Source of the DNA: Lusitaniella coriacea LEGE 07157
Lineage (GTDB): Bacteria > Cyanobacteriota > Cyanobacteriia > Cyanobacteriales > Spirulinaceae
DNA length: 64,000 nucleotides
Direction: 5' to 3'
NCBI RefSeq assembly: GCF_015207425.1
Contig: NZ_JADEWZ010000019.1
Location: 1-64,000 of the forward strand
Of this stretch, positions 37,157 to 44,367 are shown one piece after another. Positions within the stretch are counted from its first letter, which is position 1; each line of letters starts with the position of its first letter. A program made the position numbers and the translations under genes. The notes below the pieces were generated by a model. The model had not been told where the DNA came from, searched no databases, and saw nothing but the letters and a program-made list of their open reading frames with translations.

Positions 37157-37350
37157 CTATTATCTGTGTGGTAAAGGCGTAGTTGTTTCAGTATTCTAAC
37201 AATTGATCCGCACTCCTTATGATTCCGGCACGCTTATGGAAAAGGGAGAGCAACACATCGCGTCCGCGATCGCGCCGATTCCTGACAATTATTGTAAAAT
37301 TCACTTCAGATGAAAATAATCGACCTTTAGTTAAAAAACATCATTCACCT

Positions 37351-37785
37351 ATGGCTTTAGCAGTTGGAACGAAAGCACCCAGTTTCACAACGAAAGACGA
37401 TGAGGGGAACACCGTCTCCTTATCGGACTTTGCCGGAAAAATCGTCGTTCTATACTTCTATCCCAAAGACGATACCCCCGGTTGTACCAAAGAAGCACAG
37501 AGTTTCCGGGATAACTACGAACAATATCAAGACAAAGAGATGGTCGTTCTGGGAGTGAGCATGGATGACGAAGCCTCTCACAAACAGTTCAAGGAAAAGT
37601 ATGGTTTGCCCTTTCAACTCCTCGTCGATAGCGATGGCGCAATTACAAAAGCCTACGATGTAGAGGGCGGAGGCTATTCCAAGCGCGTCACCTACATTAT
37701 TGATGGAGAGGGGACGATTACAAGCGTTGATGGTAATGTCAACACGGGAACCCACGCTCAGGACATTCTGGCAGCGTTAGGCTAA
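37351..37785 (+). CDS. BCP/PrxQ-type peroxiredoxin
   Basis: A 144-residue protein from ATG 37351; the longer frame from 37219 includes HIP1-derived sequence without homology. The peroxidatic Cys lies in YPKDDTPGCTKEAQSFRDNYEQY, with the family Thr/Arg context. The usual PrxQ resolving Cys five residues after it is replaced (CTKEAQ, not CTKEAC), and no other Cys is present, so it is a 1-Cys form needing an external thiol. It reduces peroxides. A bidirectional terminator follows. Confidence 0.9.
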   Translation: MALAVGTKAPSFTTKDDEGNTVSLSDFAGKIVVLYFYPKDDTPGCTKEAQSFRDNYEQYQDKEMVVLGVSMDDEASHKQFKEKYGLPFQLLVDSDGAITKAYDVEGGGYSKRVTYIIDGEGTITSVDGNVNTGTHAQDILAALG

Positions 37786-37812
37786 TTTCTAGCTAAATCG
37801 AAGAAATAACGA

Positions 37813-37854
37813 AAAATAGAGCGCAAGGATTCAACCTACGCCCTATTTTTTTTG
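37813..37854. terminator. bidirectional terminator after the peroxiredoxin gene
   Basis: AAAATAG-A-GCG and CGC-C-CTATTTT form a stem with one mismatch, followed by a long T run. It separates convergent genes. Confidence 0.7.
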
Positions 37855-37866
37855 TCGAAGGTCATT

Positions 37867-38229
37867 CTATTCCTCGCTAGCAGGCGTTGGCATATTCTGC
37901 GATTCGGATTGCTGTCGCTGGCGTAATAATTCCAGTTGTTGCTGGCGAAACTTCGTACTCGCGTCATTGAGATTGTTTTGCTGCTCTTGACGATATTCTC
38001 CGAGGGAACGTCGAGTCCCCAGATTTGCGCGATGGAAGAGATCGAGGGGGTTGAAGGAACCTTGTTCCGCGCCGTCGAAATTATTGATCTCGTTGTTTTG
38101 AAAACCTTGAGTGCTAGAGTTCGGAACCAATTGTGCCAAAAGGGGTTGAGCGGATAAAGCAGAGATAACCGCGATCGCGGCACCAATGCCTAAGCTGAGG
38201 GAAGGAAAATTTTGGATTGTGGGTTTCAT
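37867..38229 (-). CDS. exported protein with coiled-coil C-terminus
   Basis: A 120-residue protein. The signal peptide SLGIGAAIAVISALSAQPLLAQ ends at a good AxA-type site. The mature part has FNPLDLFHRANLGTRRSLGEYRQEQQNNLNDAS and a Gln-rich helix (FRQQQLELLRQRQQSE). It resembles short conserved exported proteins of cyanobacteria with no known function. It is divergent from the RNA-like locus at 38.4 kb. Confidence 0.6.
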   Translation of the reverse strand: MKPTIQNFPSLSLGIGAAIAVISALSAQPLLAQLVPNSSTQGFQNNEINNFDGAEQGSFNPLDLFHRANLGTRRSLGEYRQEQQNNLNDASTKFRQQQLELLRQRQQSESQNMPTPASEE

Positions 38230-38410
38230 GATCGTGTAGCGCGCGATTAACGCTAGAGATTAGCTTCATCGACCCATATTAGCGCAATCAATAGGTTTTG
38301 AGACGATTCCGTTGCAGATGATTTCAGTTGACTTAGAGTATTTGCTATTAAAAAAGTAAACTTTATTTGCATTTTGCTTGACCGCTCTCTAATGATGCTA
38401 AATTAATAAT

Positions 38411-38668
38411 TGAAGCAAAGAAAGCTTCACCTGGCAGATAAAAAGCAGGGTTGGTATTCACATAAGTTAAAGAGGTAAAAACGCTGTTTCAAGTTATATC
38501 TGTCTCGGTAAACCACAAAAACAGTAACTCATCAGAAAGCTCTAATTTCCTAAATTGGTAACAAGGGAGTTATGCCTCTAAGCTAAGTCTTTTTGGTAGC
38601 TCTATTTAGAATTGATTTATAAAGGAAAGAAGCTAGCATTTCTACGGGGTTACTGTTTTTGCTATGGT
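38411..38668 (+). ncRNA. candidate structured RNA, tandem copy 1
   Basis: The region has no reading frame of note. Three helices can be drawn. (1) TGAAGC/GCTTCA at 38411-38416 and 38424-38429. (2) GGCAGATA at 38433-38440 with TATCTGTC at 38497-38504, including one G-U, extended by ACC/GGT. (3) CAAAAACAGTAACTC at 38516-38530 with GGGTTACTGTTTTTG at 38647-38661, 15 bp with one U-G. Inside helix 3, AGAAAGCT (38534-38541) pairs with AGC-A-TTTCT (38635-38643). The same three helices exist in copy 2 with compensatory changes. All wobbles are G-U on the + strand and would be A-C on the other, so the + strand is the transcript. TTGACC at 38378 and TAAATT at 38399 may be promoter boxes. I know no family that fits. 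Confidence 0.6.
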
Positions 38669-38782
38669 CATGAATTAATTCTCGATCGCGCAATATTTTT
38701 AATTCAAAGCGTTTACTTTCAAGAAGATAAAGTTTGGTTTCATTGTGCTGCAATTCCCAAGCGGAAATGCTAAGTTAATAAT

Positions 38783-39035
38783 TGAAGCGTTAAGAGCTTC
38801 CCTGACAGATAAACAGTGAGGTTAATGCAAACGTAAGTAGAGAGGTAAAAACGCTGTTTCGCATCATATCTGTCTCGTCTAACGACGATAGCAGTAACCG
38901 ATAGAAAACTGCAATTTCCTTTGTTGAGTGAGTTAAGCAGGTGGTAGTCCTCAGTTGAAGTTCAGTGCTACCCAAAGTAATACTCAACGGTGTAAGGATA
39001 AGCAGAAGACGCGATCGGGTTGCTGCTATCGTTTG
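38783..39035 (+). ncRNA. candidate structured RNA, tandem copy 2
   Basis: A diverged duplicate of the copy at 38411. Shared blocks include AGAGGTAAAAACGCTGTTTC, CAGATAAA and ATATCTGTCTCG. Helix 1 is GAAGC/GCTTC at 38784-38788 and 38796-38800. Helix 2 is GACAGATA at 38804-38811 with TATCTGTC at 38867-38874, 8 bp with an A-U where copy 1 has G-U. Helix 3 is ACGATAGCAGTAACC at 38885-38899 with GGTTGCTGCTATCGT at 39018-39032. The loop of helix 3 is 118 nt (116 in copy 1) and holds a nested stem, GTTGAGT with ACTCAAC, enclosing GGTAGT/GCTACC. The 3' side runs into TTTATAGCCAATTTTTTTA, a possible termination tract. Confidence 0.6.
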
Positions 39036-39051
39036 TTTATAGCCAATTTTT

Positions 39052-39774
39052 TTACGTTTTTTCCTTCACCGATGAACCTAAAAATCGTTCGTACCCTTCA
39101 ATAAACTGTGGCTTTCCCTTCGTCTGGACAATTGTACCGTGAGCCATAATTACGCGATCGAAGTCCCACGTGGAAATTTTTTGAACGGACTCCTTTACTT
39201 TCTCCTTCTCCTGCGTCGCGATTTTTTCCAAAAATGAGGGACTCAGAGTTTTATAACTACCCAACATTCTCGCTGCAAACTGCGAGATTAGCGGAAAACT
39301 TTGATCAAAATGAAAAGCAATATCCGTTACCACCAAAGTGCGACTTTCCGGGTGAAAGAAAACCCATTCATCAAGAGAATTAACACCACTTAACGTCAAC
39401 GCTTTAACTCCCTCAAACAGAAAGCATTCGATTCCATTCAAAATATTATTCGTTTCGTTTGATAGTACGCGATCGATTGGAAGTTCTGGGTTTTTAGCCT
39501 TCAAACTCGATGTAGCCCAAAATGTCGCTTTTGGATAGACTGTCTTAAAATGTGTGGCAAACAAATAATGGAAACGATTGGGAGCGATAATATGGCAAAC
39601 TGTTCCCAGGGAATTAAGTTGATGCACGATTGCGTCATCGACTTGAATAGGAGAGATAACGGCTAATTCTCTATTAGCACATCGAATAACTGTCATTCTC
39701 GTACCAACATTGAGTCCCAAATAGTTGAATGGCTGTTCGGCAACCCAAATATCACGATCGATCTCTCTGAGCAT
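39052..39774 (-). CDS. DUF4336 family MBL-like protein
   Basis: About 240 residues from the ATG at 39772-39774 (MLREIDRDIWVAEQPFNYLGLNVGTRMTVIRC). The frame extends 36 codons further to 39882, but the homologous part starts at this Met. DUF4336 has a metallo-beta-lactamase-like fold: AVISPIQVDDAIVHQLNSLG, HIIAPNRFHYLFATHFKTVYPKATFWATSSL and DRVIMAHGTIVQ are its landmarks. The canonical HxHxDH is absent, as is usual for the family. The function is unknown. It is divergent from the SxtJ gene and convergent with the twin RNA locus. Confidence 0.75.
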   Translation of the reverse strand: MLREIDRDIWVAEQPFNYLGLNVGTRMTVIRCANRELAVISPIQVDDAIVHQLNSLGTVCHIIAPNRFHYLFATHFKTVYPKATFWATSSLKAKNPELPIDRVLSNETNNILNGIECFLFEGVKALTLSGVNSLDEWVFFHPESRTLVVTDIAFHFDQSFPLISQFAARMLGSYKTLSPSFLEKIATQEKEKVKESVQKISTWDFDRVIMAHGTIVQTKGKPQFIEGYERFLGSSVKEKT

Positions 39775-39890
39775 CAGTTTAATGGCAAACGACGACTTTA
39801 AATTAGAATACTCTGAAGATGTGCGTGCGATTTGTGCATCTTGCTTTATCCTAGGGAATTGAAATATAAGTGAGTTGAACAAACGATAGT

Positions 39891-40295
39891 ATGCACGACA
39901 TTCCCCAACTCGACCGCAAAGGATTGCGAAATTTTGGACTGCTAACGGGTATAATTATTGCGGTTTTGTTTGGTTTTTTGCTTCCGCTGCTGCGAGGACA
40001 TGGATTGCTCCTCATTCCTTGGATCATTGGCGGCGTGCTAGGACTTTTTGCACTGATAATACCCAATGCACTTGCACCTGTTTATCGCGTTTGGATGCGA
40101 ATTGGTTTGGTGCTGGGGTGGATTAATAGTCGTATTATATTGGGAATTATTTTCTTCTTGGTCGTTACGCCAATGGGTTTTGTGATGCGCTTATTTTCAC
40201 GCGATCCCATGACAAGAAAGATTGAAACACAGTTGGAAACCTATCGCGTTCCCAGCCAAATTAGAGAGAGAAAAAGTATGGAGAAGCCTTATTGA
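39891..40295 (+). CDS. SxtJ family membrane protein
   Basis: A 134-residue protein with three or four hydrophobic segments (FGLLTGIIIAVLFGFLLPLL, LLLIPWIIGGVLGLFALIIPNAL, VLGWINSRIILGIIFFLVVTPMGFVMRLF). The VWMRIGLVLGWINSRIILGIIF and TPMGFVMRLFSRDP segments are the SxtJ signature, named from the saxitoxin cluster but widespread without it. The TGA stop overlaps the next ATG by 1 bp (TGATG). The function is unknown. Gene coupling implies a complex with the DUF5989 protein. Confidence 0.8.
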   Translation: MHDIPQLDRKGLRNFGLLTGIIIAVLFGFLLPLLRGHGLLLIPWIIGGVLGLFALIIPNALAPVYRVWMRIGLVLGWINSRIILGIIFFLVVTPMGFVMRLFSRDPMTRKIETQLETYRVPSQIRERKSMEKPY

Positions 40296-40459
40296 TGTTA
40301 GAAGGAATTATCGATCTTTTGCAAGATTTGTGGGGATTTTTGAAGGAGCGAAAAAAATACTGGCTTGCACCATTAATTCTTACTTTAGTGCTGCTGGGTG
40401 CATTAATTGTCTTTACTCAAGGTTCCGCGATCGCGCCCTTCATTTACACGCTATTCTAA
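40295..40459 (+). CDS. DUF5989 family small membrane protein (54 aa)
   Basis: ATG 40295-40297 overlaps the SxtJ stop; TAA 40457-40459. The product starts MLEGIIDLLQDLWGFLKERKK, has one membrane helix (LAPLILTLVLLGALIVF) and ends GSAIAPFIYTLF, the conserved DUF5989 tail. The family regularly follows SxtJ and precedes or follows an SGNH hydrolase, as here. It probably forms a small membrane complex with SxtJ. A HIP1 site encodes the SAIAP residues. Confidence 0.8.
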   Translation: MLEGIIDLLQDLWGFLKERKKYWLAPLILTLVLLGALIVFTQGSAIAPFIYTLF

Positions 40460-40469
40460 TCCAGTTTCA

Positions 40470-41651
40470 ATGGTTCAATTCAAACCGTGGCAACAAAACC
40501 TTTTGTTAGTCTGCTTCGGAATCTTTAGCGGGTTAGTTGTTTTTGAAATTGCCCTACGTTTGGTGAATTTTTCCTACCCTAAATTTTACATTGCCAATGA
40601 TGTTAGGGGAAGAGTCCATCGTCCCGGTGCAGAAGGGTGGTGGCGCAGCGAAGGTGAAGCTTATATTAAAATTAATCGAGATGGGTTGCGAGATATCGAT
40701 CGCCAACAGACCAAACCCCAAAACACTTTCCGAATTGCACTATTAGGGGATTCCTTTGCTGCCGCATTCCAAGTTCCTCAAGCCAAAACTTTTGCCGCAA
40801 TTTTAGAAAACAAACTCAGCCAATGTCCAAAATTTGAAGGGAAAAATGTTGAGGTTATTAACTTTGGCGTTTCTGGTTACGGAACGGCACAACAACTCTT
40901 GACTTTGCGAACTTCTGTTTGGAGTTATTCGCCAGATTTAGTTTTGCTAACGCTCTTAACCGGCAATGATATTCGTAATAACTCTAAATCACTAGAACCT
41001 GATAAAGTTCGACCTTTTTTTGTTTACGAAGCGGATCGATTGGTTCCCGATTTTTCTTTCCGTAACGATCCAATGTTTCAATTAAATCAATCAAAGGAAT
41101 ATTTACGGTTAGGTCATTTAATTGCACGAGTTGTGGATTCTATTGGGACAAGAAAACAAATAAAAGAAGATTTAGCAACTCAAGCAAAAACTCTCCGAGA
41201 ACCGGGAATGGATGAGGCAATTTACCTCGAACCGACAACACCCGAATGGCAAGAAGCGTGGCAAATAACAGAGGACTTATTAAAACTCATCGATCGCGAA
41301 ATTCAAGAGAAAAATGCAGAATTTTGGGTTGTCACTTTAAGTAATAGCCCTCAAGTCCATCCCAATCCGGCAATTCGACAACAATATAGACAACGGTGGG
41401 GGATTCAAGATTTATTTTATCCCGATCGGCGCATCAAAAAAATTGGCGATCGCGCGGGATTTCCCGTACTCAACTTAGCGCCATTATTCCAAAAATATGC
41501 AGACCGCAATCGCACATTCTTCCACGGATTTAAGAATACCGCCCTCGGAATCGGGCATTGGAACGAGACAGGACACGCTCTCGCTGGCGAAACAATGGCA
41601 AAACGTTTGTGCGCAGAATTTGAACCCAATGCGGCTCAAAACGCCTTTTAA
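40470..41651 (+). CDS. membrane-anchored SGNH/GDSL-type hydrolase
   Basis: About 393 residues from ATG 40470; the longer frame from 40407 overlaps DUF5989 in another frame. An N-terminal helix (LLLVCFGIFSGLVVFEIALRLV) anchors it. Block I is IALLGDSFAAAF (Ser), block II INFGVSGYGTAQQLL (Gly), block III LTLLTGNDIRNN (Asn), and block V GIGHWNETGHALAGE (His), so the esterase site is complete. It probably acts outside the membrane as an esterase or acyltransferase on a glycan. It starts 10 bp after the DUF5989 gene and forms an operon with sxtJ. Confidence 0.8.
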   Translation: MVQFKPWQQNLLLVCFGIFSGLVVFEIALRLVNFSYPKFYIANDVRGRVHRPGAEGWWRSEGEAYIKINRDGLRDIDRQQTKPQNTFRIALLGDSFAAAFQVPQAKTFAAILENKLSQCPKFEGKNVEVINFGVSGYGTAQQLLTLRTSVWSYSPDLVLLTLLTGNDIRNNSKSLEPDKVRPFFVYEADRLVPDFSFRNDPMFQLNQSKEYLRLGHLIARVVDSIGTRKQIKEDLATQAKTLREPGMDEAIYLEPTTPEWQEAWQITEDLLKLIDREIQEKNAEFWVVTLSNSPQVHPNPAIRQQYRQRWGIQDLFYPDRRIKKIGDRAGFPVLNLAPLFQKYADRNRTFFHGFKNTALGIGHWNETGHALAGETMAKRLCAEFEPNAAQNAF

Positions 41652-41720
41652 CCTGAAATAGCTGAGTTCTTGCTGCACGGGATTGACAGAGGAAAACACA
41701 GCTTTTCTTTTTCCATTATG

Positions 41721-41875
41721 TATATAGCGTTTCCGTTTGGGATGTGGAACTGGACGGGATCGCAAAAGGGAATAGGGAATAGGGAATAGGGAATAGTAGA
41801 AAGAGATACAGGTGTTATTTAGGGGATATAAAAAATGGGTGTGGGATTTCACGCTTCGTTTGGAAACGCTATAGC
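41721..41875. repeat. MITE-like element with TATATAGCGTTTCC end, copy 2
   Basis: TATAGCGTTTCC at 41723-41734 and its exact inverse GGAAACGCTATA at 41862-41873 enclose about 127 bp, including the AGGGAAT repeat. The left end matches the copy at 26073. Confidence 0.65.
41767..41794. repeat. four tandem AGGGAAT heptamers
   Basis: An exact AGGGAAT unit repeated four times, inside the MITE-like element. A slippage-prone microsatellite. Confidence 0.9.
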
Positions 41876-42005
41876 GCGCGCGATCGCATTCTGAGTCCTT
41901 CTCAGGAAACTCTTAGCCTATTCTCTTTTTCAGTCCAGTTCATTCTCAGACTGCTATCCGATTCTAGACATCAACAGCACAAAACACGAGTTTGGAGAGA
42001 ACGAT

Positions 42006-42440
42006 ATGAAATTTAAATCCCTGACTGCTGTAAGTCTCGCTTCTGTTCTAGTCTTAGGAAGCGCAATCATCCCCGCACAAGCCAGTCCTTCCCTGCAACT
42101 CGTCGCTCAGGCGACGGCCCCCAACTCCTTCGTCACCGTCGAACAAGACCATCCCACAACAGGTACAGCTCGAATTGTTACCGAAAATGGACAGCGCTAT
42201 CTGGAGTTTGACCGCCAATTTGATACCGCCAGGGGTCCCGATGTCAAAGTTATTCTGTATCGAGGAAGCACCGTCCCAGTCAACGTCAGCGAGTCGGATT
42301 ATATTACCCTTGCCGCTCTCAAAGGTTTCAGTGGCGCTCAACGCTATGCGATTCCCAACTCAGTGAACCTCGATGATTTTCAAGCAGTCGGGATTTGGTG
42401 TAAGAAATTTAACGTTACTTTCGGTTACGCCAGTCTCTAA
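42006..42440 (+). CDS. exported DM13 domain protein
   Basis: A 144-residue protein. The signal peptide (LTAVSLASVLVLGSAIIPAQA) is followed by a DM13 domain: GTARIVTENGQRYLEFDRQFDTARGPDVKVILYRG, ITLAALKGFSGAQRYAIPNSVNLDDFQAVGIWCKKFNVTFGYASL. DM13 is thought to bind a redox-active or metal centre near its invariant Cys (here in IWCKKF). It is periplasmic or secreted. ATG 42006 sits behind GGAGAGAACG. It is monocistronic. Confidence 0.85.
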   Translation: MKFKSLTAVSLASVLVLGSAIIPAQASPSLQLVAQATAPNSFVTVEQDHPTTGTARIVTENGQRYLEFDRQFDTARGPDVKVILYRGSTVPVNVSESDYITLAALKGFSGAQRYAIPNSVNLDDFQAVGIWCKKFNVTFGYASL

Positions 42441-42528
42441 ATTTTTCGCCCAGGGCGGGTTTGAGCAACAACGAACTGCTAGGATTTATGGGAGAAGAGA
42501 TTTGCAAAACCCGCTCCCACTCATTCAT

Positions 42529-42705
42529 TCAACACCCCAACGTTTCCGTTCCAGGGGGAGAAGAGAACAGCGCTTGTCCGATGGGTTCTTCTTGTTCCAT
42601 TTGTTCGAGTTGCGTGAGTAAATTTTGGGCTGTACTGTCGCCTTGTGCCGCGCGAGATTGCAAATATAGTTTGAGATCGCCTAAAAATACTGTTGAAATA
42701 TTCAC
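42529..42705 (-). CDS. small hypothetical protein (58 aa)
   Basis: GTG 42705 lies 8 nt after GGAG; the TTG at 42711 is too close to it. The product is helical and polar (VFLGDLKLYLQSRAAQGDSTAQNLLTQLEQMEQEE) and ends with a short Pro/Gly tail. The composition looks like a real cyanobacterial small protein, but I do not recognise a family. It is convergent with the DM13 gene. Confidence 0.4.
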   Translation of the reverse strand: MNISTVFLGDLKLYLQSRAAQGDSTAQNLLTQLEQMEQEEPIGQALFSSPPGTETLGC

Positions 42706-42831
42706 GTTCAATGCTCCAAATGTTAAGGGTTAATGGACACCAAATCCTTCTAATTGCACGTAATGAAAAATCCTCGTGTCAATCCTCACTATTGCGATTC
42801 AACCAGATTTTATATGACACGCCACTCGCCA

Positions 42832-43239
42832 CTACTGACAAATTCGTTTCCACAAAGGATGGCGATTGCCCAGATTGCGAATGCGCCGAACTTGTTTCTC
42901 TAAATGCCGTCGATATTCGGGAGAAAAACCGAAGAGAATATTGTAGCTTTGCCAGACGAGAATTGCCGTTGTTATCCCAACGCAAAAGCCAAGACTCAAT
43001 GCCGGAATGGGATCGTAGATAATGCTATAACGCACTAACGCCCATGTGAAATGTTCTAATCCCAAAGCCACGCGATCGCGCAATGCCCAAATACTAAACG
43101 TTCCCAAGGTAATCCAGCAAATCCCCGCAAAAAGCCACCGCCGATAAACCGAAAATTGGTGCAGTCGCCGAACTTGTCGCTCGATATCTGCATCACTTAT
43201 TTCGCTTTGAGAGGGTTCCTGTGTCACTTCAGTTATCAC
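42832..43239 (-). CDS. two-helix membrane protein of unknown function
   Basis: A 135-residue protein. An acidic N-terminus (SQSEISDADIERQVRRLHQFSVYRRW) precedes membrane helices at about 35-53 (LFAGICWITLGTFSIWAL) and 78-98 (IPALSLGFCVGITTAILVW). A basic C-terminal tail follows (YRRHLEKQVRRIRNLGNRHPLWKRI). It resembles conserved cyanobacterial hypothetical proteins. It lies downstream of secF on the same strand, 111 bp away, and may share its transcript. Confidence 0.6.
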   Translation of the reverse strand: MITEVTQEPSQSEISDADIERQVRRLHQFSVYRRWLFAGICWITLGTFSIWALRDRVALGLEHFTWALVRYSIIYDPIPALSLGFCVGITTAILVWQSYNILFGFSPEYRRHLEKQVRRIRNLGNRHPLWKRICQ

Positions 43240-43350
43240 TCAACAGTCATCACAAAAGATCAATCCTCACCGCGTCCCTGCGTTTGGAAACACCCATCGA
43301 ACCAAAAAGCTCAATCTCTGTTTGGGTCACAATTGTCGGGAAAATGAGGT

Positions 43351-44343
43351 CTATGCTTCATCGGAGGGTTGAATTTCAGGCATTGGTTCATCGGGAGAGG
43401 AGAAAGATTTTTTCGCAAAATCGCTCTTTTCTTGCCGACCGCGCCACCAAGCTAACATCGTACTGGCAATAAAAATACTAGAGTACGCCCCGGAAATAAA
43501 GCCGACAATTAACGCCAAGGCAAAATATTTCAAGGTTTCGCCGCCAAAGAGGAAAATGGCAATAAGAGGAAGCGTTGTGGTCAAGCTCGTATTAATCGAT
43601 CGCGTTAAGGTTTGATTGACCGCATTATCCACAATCGTATTAATCGAATCCGTCTCGCCCCGTTCTTTCAACAACTCCCGGATGCGATCGTAAATCACCA
43701 CCGTATCGTTAACCGAAAAACCCGTAACCGTGAGGAGTGCCACCAAAAATAAACTATCCGCTTCCACATTAAGGGTCAGACCCAAAATCGCAAACAGACC
43801 CATTACGATCAGAACGTCGTGAAACAGTGCCACAATCGCGAGGACGGCGTAATCGAACTTAAAGCGGAAGCTCAGATAAACCGCAATACCAAAAAAAGCA
43901 ACAATCAACGCCAGCAAACCAGAAGCAAATAACTCTCGACCAATTGTGGGTCCAACCGTATCGATTTGGATGGTTTTCGGGTCAAAACGCCCAATTTTTC
44001 GATCCAGCGCCTCCTGAAGCTGAGTCCGTTGCTCCGATTTCAATTCTTTCGTGCGGATTGCAAGGGTCTGTTTTTCCACAATTTGGAGCGTACTCCCCTC
44101 TAAACCCTGTTCGGCGAGAACCTCTCGAACATCACCGCCATTAATCGGTTCTTGGCACTGACCTTCTACACCGCAGTCCAATGTTAGTTGAAGTCGCGTC
44201 CCTCCCACAAAATCCAATCCGGGGCGAACGGGTGCATTCAGTTGCACGAACGAGATTGTCATTGCCGCGATACTCGCAATAATTGCAACCGCAGAAATCG
44301 TCCACCACAACCCTCTTTGCTTAATAATATTGAGTTTCATCAT
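43351..44343 (-). CDS. secF: protein translocase subunit SecF
   Basis: A 330-residue protein with six helices. [30 protein letters not shown] is the first periplasmic entry, [65 protein letters not shown] the SecF core, and [21 protein letters not shown] follows. With SecD it uses the proton gradient to complete protein export. A Cys pair (DCGVEGQC) in the periplasmic part is typical of cyanobacterial SecF. It lies 24 bp after secD, in one operon. Confidence 0.95.
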   Translation of the reverse strand: MMKLNIIKQRGLWWTISAVAIIASIAAMTISFVQLNAPVRPGLDFVGGTRLQLTLDCGVEGQCQEPINGGDVREVLAEQGLEGSTLQIVEKQTLAIRTKELKSEQRTQLQEALDRKIGRFDPKTIQIDTVGPTIGRELFASGLLALIVAFFGIAVYLSFRFKFDYAVLAIVALFHDVLIVMGLFAILGLTLNVEADSLFLVALLTVTGFSVNDTVVIYDRIRELLKERGETDSINTIVDNAVNQTLTRSINTSLTTTLPLIAIFLFGGETLKYFALALIVGFISGAYSSIFIASTMLAWWRGRQEKSDFAKKSFSSPDEPMPEIQPSDEA

Positions 44344-44367
44344 TGTTTTAGAGCCATTGCAACTGCA

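Larger units (their letters stand above)
38230..39051. other. 820-bp protein-free interval holding the twin RNA locus
   Basis: No frame resembles a protein. Besides the two RNA-like units, the upstream part (38230-38390) holds HIP1 sites and an A+T-rich stretch before unit 1. The 38669-38782 linker between the units shows no feature beyond one HIP1-like site. Confidence 0.6.
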
